A DNA stretch of 64,000 nt, from the NCBI GenBank assembly GCA_020186115.1, contig WSYJ01000186.1, positions 2,153,501-2,217,500 on the forward strand, read 5' to 3'. Both the position numbers and the translations under genes were made by a program. The notes beneath the pieces were generated by a model, which worked only from the letters and a program-made list of their open reading frames with translations, was not told where the DNA came from and did no database searches. Numbering within the stretch: the first letter of the stretch is position 1; every line of letters starts with the position of its first letter. Below, piece by piece: positions 38,694 through 48,758 of this stretch. The DNA comes from Histomonas meleagridis (Eukaryota > Parabasalia > Tritrichomonadida > Dientamoebidae).

Positions 38694-39216
38694 GCATCCA
38701 GCAAAAAGAATATGAACCTATTGTTGTAGCATCTTTCCCTATGATAACTGATTCTATGAAGTGACTCAAATAAAAAGCTTCCAAAAATATCGTGTTAACA
38801 GAATCGCCTAATTCAATGCGATCCATCTTCCAAATGATTGAATTGGAATATCAATTACAGAAATTCTATTATGTTTAGCTATGCAAATGCAATCATTAGT
38901 TATCATACTTAAATTTGTTATTGTGAGTGCTCTTGTTGCGTCATCAAACATAAATATAGCGAGAACAAAACAAAAAGAATTTAATCTGTTTACATTTTTT
39001 GGAACGCAGCACCAAAAATCAGTCAAATGCTCCATAAAAACGAGAAGAAGCAGAAGAAGCAGCAGCAGAAGATCCGTTTCGAAGTTTTTCTGACGCATTT
39101 CATAAGATAAAATTCATTAAAATATTTTTTATTTTTATTTTATTAAATAAAACATTTTAATCCAATTCAAGGATCATTTTCATGATAAAACATGAAATTC
39201 TAAATAAAATATTCCA
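38694..39216. other. Region between two broken ankyrin-type genes
   Basis: A minus-strand frame (39098-38808) contains a Leu run encoded by a CTT/CTG repeat and then FVLAIFMFDDATRALTITN and CICIAKHNRISVIDIPIQSF, weakly like the end of a beta-propeller. It is too short and unanchored to call. A (GCA/GAA)n tract lies at 39039-39070. Confidence 0.3.
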
Positions 39217-40690
39217 TTACAGAACATATAAAAAATTATTTTTTTGTTTTAAATTCCTCGCCAAAGGTGCAGTCTTACCGAATTTGTCCTGCACATTTAC
39301 GTCTGCTCCTGCGTCTATTAATAACTTTGCAACTCTTGGGTTAGTGCAAGTGAAGAGCGCCGTCTTTCCGTCTTTATCCTTTGCGTTAATATCAACACCC
39401 GCATTAATTAGAGCTGTTACAATACGTGTATCATTACAATTGAACAAAGCTGTTTGATAATTATTATCTTTTAAATTCACGTCAATTCCATTATGTATTA
39501 ATAGTAATGCATTATTCGGATTCGTTTGTCCAAACAGTGCTGTTTTCCCATTTTTATTTCGTGAATTAATATCGATACCAGACTGAAGTAATAATTGCAT
39601 TATATCATAATCATTACAGAATAATGCTGTGCGACCATTTTTGTTTTTGGCATTAATGTTAATACCGGCTTCAATTAATAGTTGAGCAATCTCTTTGCTC
39701 TTACAACTAAATAATGCTGTGCGGCCTAAGTTATCAACAGAATTAACATTGACGCCATTGTTTAAGAGTTGGATTAACTCATTAATGTTATTACAATTAA
39801 ATATCGTTTTGGGTTGTTGTGGTTGTTCAACTTGATATGGTTAGAACATTTTGTTCTGATTAATATAAGTTTGATAATTATGTACTGGAGGGACTATGTA
39901 CGATTGTTTTTGATAAATGTTTTGGAGTTGATTAAGTGAATATGTTGTTTGTTGTTGTGGTGAATAAATAATTTGTTGTTATGATGAAATTTGGATAATT
40001 TTTGGATACATTTGTTGTTGTTGTTGTGGACTCATTTGTTGTTGCACATTAATATTTGGATACATTTGTTGTTGTTGTGGACTCATTTGTTGTTGCACAT
40101 TAATATTTGGATAAATTTGTTGTTGTTGTTGTGGATAAATTTGCTGTTGAACATTAATATTTGGATAAATTTGTTGATTCATTACTTTAGGCGACTGTGG
40201 TTGCGTATTTATATTTATTGGAATTCGTTGTTGATAATATATATTCTGTGGTACTTCTTGATATATCTGTTGATTTGGATATAAAATATTTGACTGTGGC
40301 ATTGTTTCAAACATTTGTTGTTGATATTTAATTTCTGTTTGTTTAAGATCATTAATTTGTTGCGCTACATATAGATTCCGAGGATAAATTTGCTGCTGAG
40401 GATTGTAATTCATCTCCGTTTGCTCAATATGATGTGTGCCTTGGTGCGGCATTGTTTTGAAGATTTGATGGAGCGGCATTCTTTCGTACGTCTGCTGCTG
40501 GTACTCTGTTTGGTTAACGTCGTTTTGATTTGTTTCTTGAAACATTTGTTGTTGTGGCTGATAATTCGTTTGTTCAATGTCACTTCGATTTATTTGTTGT
40601 TGTGGTATTTTTTGGAAGATCTGTTGTTGATAATTTGTTTGTTCGACTTCGTTTTTCAATGGATAACGATCGAAACCGGCCGTCAGGATG
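39217..40690 (-). pseudogene. Gln-rich plus ankyrin-repeat protein, interrupted by two TAA codons and truncated at its 5' end
   Basis: A single minus-strand frame of about 480 codons runs from near 40690 to the stop at 39217, broken only by TAA at 39981-39979 and at 39843-39841. The first part is Gln-rich with repeats such as QQQIYPNINVQQQMSPQ. The last 200 residues are six ankyrin repeats (NGRTALFC, LLLQSGIDINSRNKNGKTAL and so on). Both stops fall where Gln (CAA) would fit. No ATG opens the frame; it runs into a Merlin terminal repeat at 40711-40777. It looks like a recently dead gene, truncated by the transposon end. Confidence 0.7.
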
Positions 40691-40710
40691 GTGGATGGGG
40701 TGCCCTAATG

Positions 40711-40777
40711 TGGCATTTTTATTTTTCCTCAAATTTCCTATCGTTCAAAAACCGCAAAATGGAGGGCGTTTTGCATC
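40711..40777 (-). mobile_element. Solo terminal repeat of the Merlin family
   Basis: About 60 bp match the outer end of the element at 32.2-34.4 kb: TTTCCTATCGTTCAAAAACC, GCAAAATGGAGGGCG and TTTTGCATC, with the same right-end orientation. The other end and body are absent. It directly abuts the 5' side of the broken Gln-rich gene. Confidence 0.8.
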
Positions 40778-41268
40778 AGAACCATTTTTAATTTCTTAAT
40801 TTACTTGATCAACCAACAACCTGATAAAAATTTAAACATGACCATGGAGTCATTAATGGAAATTGAATTAAAATTGATCGTGTCAAATGTGTTCCCACTA
40901 TATAGAGTTTCTGAAATTTAATGTGTAAACAATTCAATATTAATGACAAGCACGTTAAATCTTTTTGCTGCTTTCCCTAGATCAATCTCAAATTAAATCA
41001 AAGTAGATATGTTTCAATGATTATATAATCAAATAAAAACAAGATTTTTTTTCTTTTTATAATAATAATTTTGTTGAAAGTTTTGAATTAAACAAATTTA
41101 AAAATACATGGCTACATCATTAAGGCGAATATTGACCATATCCTTTGGCGCTATTTGAGGTGCTTAAGCAAACAATGCTGAAATTCATATTGCTGTGAAC
41201 GAAACTATAACTTTTCTGTCTGAAAACGTTTACCACAAATTTAAAAAAAAAAAGGTTCACAATAAACA
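40778..41268. other. Intergenic region upstream of Rpn10
   Basis: No gene is supported. AAAACGTTTA (41223-41232) lies about 37 bp before the Rpn10 ATG and is the likely promoter box. Confidence 0.45.
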
Positions 41269-42057
41269 ATGAGTGAACCAACTGCTGTGGTAATATTAAT
41301 TGACAATTCACTATATTCAATCAATTCAGATTTTATACCTACTCGATTGGAAGCTCAAAAATTGACCGTTGAGAGATATTCACAATACTTATTAGATCGC
41401 AACCCAGAGTCTCAAATAGCAATAGGAACATTTGCTGGGAGAGAAGTTGGGATACGACTATCATTTACAAATAATATTCAAAGAATTCTCGATTGTATGA
41501 GATTTATCACAAGTGACGGCAAAACTTCTTTGCTAAAAGGAATCAGGACATCTGTACTTGCCCTCAAACATTGCAATGATGAGATAAAAAATCGACGAGT
41601 TTTAACATTTATTCATTCACCCTATGAAATTTCGAGCGAATTTGTTGACAAAACGATTCATACCAAAGCAAAACTTAGTTCCAAAATCCACTTTGATTTT
41701 GTAGTATTTGGTCAAACAATTTCAAGCAATGATCTATTAAAGAAATTAGCGACCAAAACCGGATCAGAGTTCTTGGAACTAAAAGAGTGCAAAACGATTC
41801 TATCTGATTCAGTCCTTGCATCCAAGATAGGACCAGGTCCAGACGTTTTAAAAATACCTGTGAATGCCATATTTGCAAATGATCCGGCACTTGCAGAGAT
41901 AATTAAATTATCTATACAGGACAAAGTCGAAACAAATGAAGATGCCAACAATCCTCCTGCTATTGAAGAATTGGCTCCCAAAGAAAAGAAAACTCCTAAA
42001 AGAAGAGCTGTTAGCCAACGGCGAAAGAATACAAAAAGAAAAGAGCAAAAGAAATAA
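41269..42057 (+). CDS. RPN10: 26S proteasome ubiquitin receptor Rpn10 (PSMD4/S5a)
   Basis: The 262-residue product begins with the von Willebrand A domain of Rpn10: ILIDNSLYSIN, DFIPTRLEAQKLTVERY (the family has DFxPTRLxAQxDAV), then NPESQIAIGTFAG, GKTSLLKGIRTSVLALKHC and RVLTFIHSPYE. A UIM-like helix follows at about 203-218 (NDPALAEIIKLSIQD), in which the usual central Ala is replaced by Ile, so ubiquitin binding may be weak. The tail is basic (KKTPKRRAVSQRRKNTKRKE). Rpn10 sits between base and lid and captures ubiquitinated substrates. With Rpn7 at 16 kb this is the second proteasome subunit in the window; both are single-exon. Confidence 0.9.
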   Translation: MSEPTAVVILIDNSLYSINSDFIPTRLEAQKLTVERYSQYLLDRNPESQIAIGTFAGREVGIRLSFTNNIQRILDCMRFITSDGKTSLLKGIRTSVLALKHCNDEIKNRRVLTFIHSPYEISSEFVDKTIHTKAKLSSKIHFDFVVFGQTISSNDLLKKLATKTGSEFLELKECKTILSDSVLASKIGPGPDVLKIPVNAIFANDPALAEIIKLSIQDKVETNEDANNPPAIEELAPKEKKTPKRRAVSQRRKNTKRKEQKK

Positions 42058-42290
42058 CAAAATTCGTGCAAATGCTTATAATTGCTATTTATAATAATTT
42101 TTCCATGAAATTTACAAGAAGATTGAATGAAGAAAAGCTCAAAGCTTTGAGCATTTTGTTTGTTTTAATAAATAAATAAATATATAGGAATTAAAAATAA
42201 ATAATAAAACAATTTATTATATATTCTATAAGTAAAAAATATCTTTTAGTATCAATTGAGTTCTGAAAAAATATTCTAAAAACGAACGTG

Positions 42291-42298
42291 ACCGTTAA
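42291..42298 (+). promoter_or_regulatory. ACCGTTAA box upstream of the gene at 42308
   Basis: It lies 9 bp before the ATG, in the reverse orientation of the AACGG element, with AACGAACGTG just upstream. Confidence 0.45.
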
Positions 42299-42307
42299 TA
42301 ATAGGAC

Positions 42308-43186
42308 ATGACTAATGAATTAGACAATTTCCTCTCTCTCCAAGTCAATCAAGCAGGAACAAGAGCTGCAATGTACCAGAATAATGAGGGAGAGGATAAG
42401 ATTTTAATATATGCAATAATTGATAATATTACATATCCAAAGTTTCATATTCACTTAAATTCTCCATGTTCAAATAATTTTTCGTTTTTACCATCAGATT
42501 ACGGAGATATCCTTATGGTATTGACAAATGAAAATATTTTACTTTTCCAAATTCCAGAAGATTCTTCAAATAGTAACGAATGTTCATTCATACCTATTAC
42601 TACAAAACATCCAACTATGGAAGCCACGTGTCTTAAAATATCATCTTATCCACCAAACCTTTATTTTGGATATATTCAATCAAATAATATTTATATATAT
42701 CTCCTTGAATCATTAAATAGCACCCCTCAAGCACTTCCAATCCGAAGATACATCCTAAATACTCCCTCTTTTCTTTGGTTTGATTTTAGATCAAGCACAT
42801 CAATTTATTGTGCAACTCAGGAACACATACAAAAATATGATTTGAACCAAAGTGCAATTTTAGTAGACCAAAGTGATATCATAAAATTCACAGAAATCGA
42901 TGGAAATATTTTATTCATTGATGCAAGCATAAGTCCAATCGATCCAAATATAGTTGTTATACTGTTCAAGTGTTCAAATGAAAGTGGCGATAGCACTAGG
43001 TGTGGAATTGCGCATTTTAGTCAATTAAATACATTTGAATGGATTTCAGAAGATTCAATTGACGATCCGAATCCAAAGACAGTGCGTTGGAGTAGCTTTG
43101 GTTCCAACATTATTATAAATGGAAGCAAGACCCATTTATTCCAAAAGAATTGCTCTCAATGGGTACTAAAAGTAAAGGATATTTAA
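42308..43186 (+). CDS. Beta-propeller (WD40-like) protein, family uncertain
   Basis: The 292-residue product is rich in short hydrophobic beta-like segments separated by polar turns (ILIYAIIDN, ILMVLTNENILLFQI, NLYFGYIQSNNIYIYLLE, FLWFDFRSSTSIYCATQEHIQKYDL). It ends TVRWSSFGSNIIINGSKTHLFQ, which resembles the V-x-W-S...G blade of small propellers such as Sec13 and Seh1. Length also fits that class (about 300). WD dipeptides are lacking, so the match is structural in feel only. It may be a divergent coat or nuclear-pore propeller. Confidence 0.5.
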   Translation: MTNELDNFLSLQVNQAGTRAAMYQNNEGEDKILIYAIIDNITYPKFHIHLNSPCSNNFSFLPSDYGDILMVLTNENILLFQIPEDSSNSNECSFIPITTKHPTMEATCLKISSYPPNLYFGYIQSNNIYIYLLESLNSTPQALPIRRYILNTPSFLWFDFRSSTSIYCATQEHIQKYDLNQSAILVDQSDIIKFTEIDGNILFIDASISPIDPNIVVILFKCSNESGDSTRCGIAHFSQLNTFEWISEDSIDDPNPKTVRWSSFGSNIIINGSKTHLFQKNCSQWVLKVKDI

Positions 43187-43315
43187 ATTAATAAAAATAA
43201 TTTTACAGTGAAACAAATTGTTAAAATTTTTTTTGATTAAATAATTGGCAGTATGCCCTTTCCTGAGTGAAGTAGACGAATTCATGCCAATAATAATTTA
43301 TGCAGTTGTTTTGCA

Positions 43316-43543
43316 ACTACTCCGATTATTTCAAATCTCATAAAGCGAACAATCATTTCGATTTTTTCTATTGTCATCTGTACCTTTTTTATTTGTATCT
43401 CCGGAGTATTAGGGTACTTAAACTTTGAGACAAGTTGTGATGGAAATGAATTGAAATCATTATCCGATATTGACGTTGTTATTATCATTGTCTGTGTCGC
43501 GTTCTTTATCATAGTATCCTCTGTGGCGAATGTTTATCAATAA
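43316..43543 (+). other. Possible fragment encoding a two-helix membrane protein
   Basis: A plus-strand frame reads NLIKRTIISIFSIVICTFFICISGVLGYLNF, a short loop with two acidic patches, then DIDVVIIIVCVAFFIIVSSVANVYQ and a stop. Two clean membrane helices rarely arise by chance, but there is no in-frame ATG, and overlapping frames are open as well. It could be a remnant, or a small gene whose start I cannot place. Confidence 0.25.
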
Positions 43544-44023
43544 CATTTATTCAAGTTAATAGCAATTAAACAATAAAATTTTTAATTAAATAATTGTATT
43601 AATGATATGTTCTAAAAAAAAAGTGACTTTAGCACTATTTCAAATAGACAATATAAGCTCTAGATTACTATAATTATAATTGGATTTAATAAAAGATATT
43701 CATTGATATTTTTAAATTCTTTCGACATGGCTTATACATAATTATAAAACTTTTTATAGGGGATTTTAACCATTAAGAGTTGATGTTGTACAACAAGTTT
43801 TCGTACCTATCCCCGAAACCGTGACCGATAGAGTTTTCAATTTGCCTATCGTGTGGCATCTTTTTTGGGTACTGACAATTGTATTTTCTCACAAATATCT
43901 CGAACACATTCAAAGATCTTTTGAAATATAACGATCAAAATGTATTCAAATTAAAATATCGTAATTCAGAAAATGCCACAGAAATAAACACAGTGCAAAC
44001 GGTTAAGCCAGACCATATTTGTA
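43544..44023. other. Intergenic region upstream of calnexin
   Basis: AAACGGTTAA (43997-44006) lies 17 bp before the calnexin ATG and is the likely promoter box. Nothing else is supported. Confidence 0.5.
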
Positions 44024-45685
44024 ATGAGTTTAATAACTCTATTACTTATTTGCTTTGTTTTCTCTGAAGAGGAAGGACAATTACCTCTTAAGCCAGAAGG
44101 CAAAGTTTTTCACTTTCAGTCTTTCAATGATCCAGATTGGGAGAAAAATTGGATAATCACTCAATTACCAAATTACACAGGCCAATGGAAAGTAGAAGAA
44201 ACAAAAGAACCACAATCATTCCCAGGAGAAAAAATGATATTTATGAAAACAGCAATGTCTTATTATGGTCTTTCCACAAAGTTTGATACACCACTTGATC
44301 TTACTGACCAAACACTTGTTGTTCAATATGAACTTCGTCTTCAAGAAACACTTGAATGTGGTGGTGCATATATCAAACTTTTTGGTAATGATAATTTTGA
44401 ACCAACAACTCTTTCAAATGAAACTCGCTATGTTATTATGTTCGGCCCAGACAAATGTGGTTCAACAAACAAAGTTCACTTTATCTTCCGTCATAAGAAT
44501 CCAAAGACTGGAGTAGTCGAAGAGAAACACATGACCAATGCACCATCAATCAAGACAGATAAGAACAATCATCTTTACACGTTGATTGTTCGTCCAGACA
44601 ATTCATTTGAAATTCTTATTGATGCCGAATCAGTTAAACAAGGTAGTCTTCTTACTGACTTTTCTCCTTCTGTTAACCCACCAAGGGAAATTGATGATCC
44701 GACCGACGTCAAACCTTCAGATTGGGTTGATGAAGAAATGATTCCAGATCCAGAAGCCAAGAAGCCTGAAGATTGGGATGAGACCGAACCAGAGTACATC
44801 AAAGATCCCAACAAGCTTACACCACCAGAAGGTTGGCTTGTTGATGAACCCAAATTTATACCAGATCCAGAAGCTCAAAAGCCCGAAGATTGGGACGACG
44901 ACATCCATGGCGAATGGGAAGCGCCCACCATATCCAATCCAAAATGTGAGTCAGCGCCTGGATGCGGCGAATATGAAGCACCACTCATCAAGAACCCCAA
45001 GTACAAAGGCAAGTGGCACGCACCTCAAATCAAGAACCCAGCCTACAAAGGCGTCTGGAAACCACGCCAGATCCCCAATCCCGATTATTCTGAAGATTTG
45101 CATCCTCATAATTTCCCGACTCTCGTTGGCGCCGGATTTGAGCTTTGGATGGTCAACAAAGAACTTGGCTTTAACAACATTCTTATTTCCACCGGTGAAG
45201 CTGTTGTTCATAAATGGAACAAAGATCATTTCATACCAAAGCATACGGCGCAAGAAGCAAAGACAAAGAAGAAGCAAAGCGGTGCTAACGCAGAAGGTAT
45301 TGTTGGCGCAGTTTCAAAGTTTGTTACGCCAATCAAAGACGCATGGCTGAACATGTACGATGAGAACCAAATTGCAACAGTTGCAATTACATCGCTCGCA
45401 TTGTTTATCCCGGTCGTTTTGTTGCTTGTTGTGTGCTTCCGTAAGCCAGCGCCAAAGCCAGCGCAAGTTGAAACAGAAGAGAACAAGAAGAAGAAAGTCG
45501 AAGAAGTCGAAAAGAAAGAAGAAGAAGAAGAAAAGAAGAAAGTAGAAGAAGTGGAAAAGAAAGAAGAAGAATCGGAAAGTTCGGATTCGGAGTCAAGCAG
45601 TGAGGAGGAAAAGAAGAAGAAGGAGCAGGAGCAAAAGCCTGTTAAGCGTAACACAAAAGGTAAGCGTAAGATTGAAGGGTTTTAA
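44024..45685 (+). CDS. CNX: Calnexin (ER lectin chaperone)
   Basis: The 553-residue product has a signal peptide (MSLITLLLICFVFS) and the legume-lectin-like globular domain containing the KxDxxxxLTDQ...VVQYEL and ECGGAYIKL blocks. A P-arm follows with four type-1 motifs (such as IPDPEAKKPEDWDE) and four type-2 motifs (GEWEAPTISNPKC and relatives). A membrane helix comes near residue 455-472 (ITSLALFIPVVLLLVVC), then a long acidic/Lys-rich cytosolic tail. Four-plus-four motifs and the membrane anchor mark calnexin instead of calreticulin (three plus three). It retains monoglucosylated glycoproteins for folding in the ER. The tail has an unusually repetitive EEEKKKVEEVEKKEEE tract. Confidence 0.95.
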   Translation: MSLITLLLICFVFSEEEGQLPLKPEGKVFHFQSFNDPDWEKNWIITQLPNYTGQWKVEETKEPQSFPGEKMIFMKTAMSYYGLSTKFDTPLDLTDQTLVVQYELRLQETLECGGAYIKLFGNDNFEPTTLSNETRYVIMFGPDKCGSTNKVHFIFRHKNPKTGVVEEKHMTNAPSIKTDKNNHLYTLIVRPDNSFEILIDAESVKQGSLLTDFSPSVNPPREIDDPTDVKPSDWVDEEMIPDPEAKKPEDWDETEPEYIKDPNKLTPPEGWLVDEPKFIPDPEAQKPEDWDDDIHGEWEAPTISNPKCESAPGCGEYEAPLIKNPKYKGKWHAPQIKNPAYKGVWKPRQIPNPDYSEDLHPHNFPTLVGAGFELWMVNKELGFNNILISTGEAVVHKWNKDHFIPKHTAQEAKTKKKQSGANAEGIVGAVSKFVTPIKDAWLNMYDENQIATVAITSLALFIPVVLLLVVCFRKPAPKPAQVETEENKKKKVEEVEKKEEEEEKKKVEEVEKKEEESESSDSESSSEEEKKKKEQEQKPVKRNTKGKRKIEGF

Positions 45686-45779
45686 TATAATTAAAAACAT
45701 AATTTAAGTGAAACTATATTAACGTTGTGAAAGTAATAATATAATTATTTCTAAATGACCTTTTAAAGATGCTTCGATA

Positions 45780-46580
45780 AGTAATGATTTAAATATTAAA
45801 AATAATTATTACCAAGAAGAAATAATAAAAAATAAGTTATCAGAATTTTTAATTTCTTCAATTTTATTTTAATAAACATAATGAAAAATATCATTGCGAT
45901 GAAACTTAATTGCTGTTTTATGTGCACTTCAAATGATGAATGATTTTGTTCACATAAATGAATAATTTCTTCCTTTCCCCCTGTAACAGAAAATTTACCT
46001 GTATTCTTTAATGCAATTGCATTATTCATAAATAAATATTTAAAACATTTAACATCAGAAAAAAATGCTGCACAATCAATTAATGAAACATTGTCTTAAT
46101 AAATGAACATCTTTCATAAAGTGATGGTTTAATTTTTTGATTAAAATCAAAATCATTTTGTGATGATATTTCTTGAAGTTTTTCTATTTCATCATTTCGA
46201 ATTATTTTTGCAATTTCATTTGGTTTATGTACTTCTTTTACATGCTTTATATGAAGATCAAAATTATACTTTGAAAATTCTTCATAAGCTTCATTTTGAT
46301 ATCAATTAGAGCCTTAATGATTTTTTTAATGAATCTTGGATTGTTCGGAAAATGGTATGCAATAATAAGTATTTCTTTGTTCAACTGATTTCGGCGAAAC
46401 AAATTTAGTTCAATCATTTTTTCAAGGATAAAATTTGATTCATGAGAGTATATACCAACAAGAAAATCCCTAAATGTATTAATCAATTCGTGATTACTTT
46501 TATTATGTTCTTTTTCTTTGTTTTCAAGTTGTTTCATAAAATCAAGATATAAATTAAAACCTATCCTCTGTGTCAATTCT
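45780..46580 (-). pseudogene. DUF3447/ankyrin-type protein remnant (inverted relative of the 38-kb copy)
   Basis: The complement starts MTQRIGFNLYLDFMKQLENK and gives FLVGIYSHESNFILEKMIEL and EILIIAYHFPNNPRFIKKII. After frameshifts it gives RNDEIEKLQEISSQNDFDFN, KPSLYERCSF, YLFMNNAIALKNTGKFS and IIHLCEQNHSS. The order matches the fragment at 38.1-38.7 kb and preserves the family's N-terminal domain better. Frame breaks lie near 46100 and 46290. It is a decayed member of the same trichomonad family. Confidence 0.65.
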
Positions 46581-46988
46581 TCTATTTAATATTATCATTT
46601 TTTTTGACAAAATTTATCAATTTTTATTATTTACGTAAAGAGGATAATATTAAAATCCAAATTACTTTTGGAAATATCTTTTTAAATTATAAAATGATTT
46701 GTTTAATTGAATGATATAAAAATTTATTATTAAAAAATTATAAAAGTCACATTACTGACTTAATAAACATTTATTTAAATATGAAAAAAATCGAATTTTT
46801 GATATCAGATATATGATAATAACTAATTATAATTAAAAACAACAGTGAGGACTATTGTACTTCAGCGATTCTTGTATAAAAATGGAACTCCGCATATAAG
46901 GATGATCTCTTTAAAAGCCTACATATTTATTTACATGTGGAAATATTTTAGAACAAATATGCAGCTTTAAAGTTTTAAATAAAAGTTT
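46581..46988. other. AT-rich intergenic region
   Basis: No gene is supported and no AACGG box was found near the next ATG. Confidence 0.4.
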
Positions 46989-47849
46989 ATGAATTTTCCC
47001 CTCAAATTATTAAGCCCAAAACATATTTTGACTTTTCTTGAGTTTACATTTTACAAATACCATAGAATCCTCATGTTGCTGGCTTTCCTTGCTTTTGGAT
47101 GCTGCTGGGGACCTGTACTACATCAAATTATATCTGATCAATTTTCCATTGAAAATTTTCCAGGCATTACAGGTGAACAGAAAAAAACTTTTATTTTAGG
47201 ATCTATTTTTGCAGATGGGATCAACAAACTTATGACACATCATATAAATGGAATACAAAATGAGATAGAAAGGGTTGCTTCTAACAACACAGACAGTCAG
47301 ATTTATTGGTTTTTGAGCGGAATTTTTTCACATATTCCTCCTGATACATTTGCCCATGCTGGAAAATCAAAATCATTTATTGTAAAACGAGGTATGAAGC
47401 ACCGTGTTTCTGAGCTCGTTGTTGACTCACTTATGATGCATTTATATCATCCAAACTTTATTGAACTTCCCAATACCTTGTCCAATCAACTAAGCAGTCT
47501 TGGAATAATTGTTAACAAACCATTTGGCATTTTGCGACGTTTTCTTTTTTATTTATCCAAACTTCCATTTTATAGACTTTTGCCACAAATTCAGCAAAAT
47601 TCATGTCCAAAGCCCAACTTTGAAGTTTCACTATGTAACTTCCAAAGGCATTACGATGCAATGCTAGAATCGCTTCGTATGTCCATTGGAATGATGACTG
47701 ATCACAATTTTACCGATTTACAAGTGAAACAATTGGCAACAGCGCTTCTTTTTGATATAGAATGCTGCCCTATAGAACCTAATGAAGAAGAAATCGATGC
47801 ACCTCTGTTAAGTAATATTCATAACCCATTTGTTGTACAAAGCAATTAG
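46989..47849 (+). CDS. Zinc-dependent phospholipase C / GPI-PLD N-terminal-like protein
   Basis: The 286-residue product has an N-terminal membrane or signal segment (RILMLLAFLAFGCCW) followed by WGPVLHQII. The pattern W-G-x-x-x-H, ILGSIFADG, then IYWFLSGIFSHIPPDTFAHA is the metal-binding layout of the Zn_dep_PLPC family (bacterial phospholipase C and the N-terminal domain of GPLD1): His, Asp, His...Asp and His residues spaced as expected. Likely role: hydrolysis of phospholipid or a GPI anchor outside the cell or in lysosomes. Substrate cannot be read. The ATG at 46989 is the first Met; a later one at the hydrophobic segment would make a cleaner signal peptide. Confidence 0.7.
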   Translation: MNFPLKLLSPKHILTFLEFTFYKYHRILMLLAFLAFGCCWGPVLHQIISDQFSIENFPGITGEQKKTFILGSIFADGINKLMTHHINGIQNEIERVASNNTDSQIYWFLSGIFSHIPPDTFAHAGKSKSFIVKRGMKHRVSELVVDSLMMHLYHPNFIELPNTLSNQLSSLGIIVNKPFGILRRFLFYLSKLPFYRLLPQIQQNSCPKPNFEVSLCNFQRHYDAMLESLRMSIGMMTDHNFTDLQVKQLATALLFDIECCPIEPNEEEIDAPLLSNIHNPFVVQSN

Positions 47850-48196
47850 TTGTGTTTCAGTATATAAAATATTTTTGTAATATAATTTTTGTTTAACAGA
47901 AAGCTTGTGACAAAAGAAAGAATTTCAATCATTCAATTTTCCTGTTATATTTTGCATATAATGGAATTTCCAAAGGATGGTTAAAGCTATACATTATTAT
48001 TATTCGAGTTTCCACAAATTTCATTAATTTTTTTTTGAAGGGGAAATTTCCTGTGTGATGACATGTGATGTAAAAATATAATTTGGGTATTGAATTTTCA
48101 ATGGTGTAACCATGAATCAAGAAACAAAAAAATCAAACTCCTTTGTTTATAATAAGCTAGTTTTGAGCTTGGAGGGAGATGTGTTCACGCACATTT
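47850..48196. other. Convergent 3' intergenic region
   Basis: It lies between the 3' ends of two genes. A minus-strand frame of 63 codons has no support. Confidence 0.4.
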
Positions 48197-48745
48197 CTAC
48201 TTGAACTTCTTGTTGATTTGCTCGCCGAGCCAATCTAAACCTTCATAGAGACCATCACCAGTTGTAGCACAGCATCCTTGAACTTGCCATGGACGGTTGG
48301 TGATTGTGTTGAGTCTAAGACGATTTCCTAATTCCTGTGGCTTGATGGCATTTGGAAGATCTTGTTTGTTTGCATAAACTAAGAGAATTGAGTCACGTAA
48401 TTCATCTTCTTCAAGTAACTTGTGAAGTTCATCACGTGCTTCGTCAACACGACCAATATCGTTTGAATCGACAACGAAGATAAGACCTTGAGTGTTGTGG
48501 AAATAGTGGCGCCATAAGGCACGGATACGATCTTGACCACCAACATCCCAAACGTTCATGTTGAATCCCTTGTATTCGATTGTTTCGACGTTGAAACCAA
48601 TTGTTGGAATAGTTGTGACATGTTCACCAAGTTTAAGCTTATAAAGAACTGTTGTCTTACCAGCAGCATCGAGACCAAGCATGAGACAACGTGTTTCACG
48701 GTTTCCGAACCATTTCTTGAAGAGATCGCTGAAAAAAAGACCCAT
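48197..48745 (-). CDS. ARF1: ARF-family small GTPase
   Basis: The 182-residue product is close to canonical ARF1: Gly2 for myristoylation (MGLFFSDLF), P-loop GLDAAGKTT (24-32), switch [11 protein letters not shown], interswitch [13 protein letters not shown] (126-129), and C-terminal [16 protein letters not shown]. All catalytic and Mg2+ residues are present. It would cycle on Golgi membranes and recruit COPI and adaptor coats. Codon choice is more GC-rich than that of its neighbours, as for highly expressed genes. TCATTTTAATATT directly precedes the ATG. Confidence 0.97.
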   Translation of the reverse strand: MGLFFSDLFKKWFGNRETRCLMLGLDAAGKTTVLYKLKLGEHVTTIPTIGFNVETIEYKGFNMNVWDVGGQDRIRALWRHYFHNTQGLIFVVDSNDIGRVDEARDELHKLLEEDELRDSILLVYANKQDLPNAIKPQELGNRLRLNTITNRPWQVQGCCATTGDGLYEGLDWLGEQINKKFK

Positions 48746-48758
48746 AATATTAAAATGA
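48746..48758 (-). promoter_or_regulatory. Initiator-like TCATTTTAATATT at the ARF start
   Basis: The sequence reads into the ATG and resembles the trichomonad initiator core (TCA followed by pyrimidine/A-T). Function is inferred from that resemblance. Confidence 0.4.

Noticed and set aside
38808-39098. BEACH/WD propeller fragment
   Set aside because: The similarity is a vague beta-like pattern after a Leu run; too weak to annotate.
39217-40690. Reassigned genetic code with TAA read as Gln
   Set aside because: Nearly all other genes in the window end in TAA at the expected length, so two TAA codons in one gene are mutations.
44575-45654. Minus-strand ORFs across calnexin
   Set aside because: They are shadows of the repetitive P-domain and the acidic/Lys tail of the plus-strand gene.
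46747-46860. Promoter box of the phospholipase-like gene
   Set aside because: I found no AACGG or initiator match near the ATG that exceeded background.
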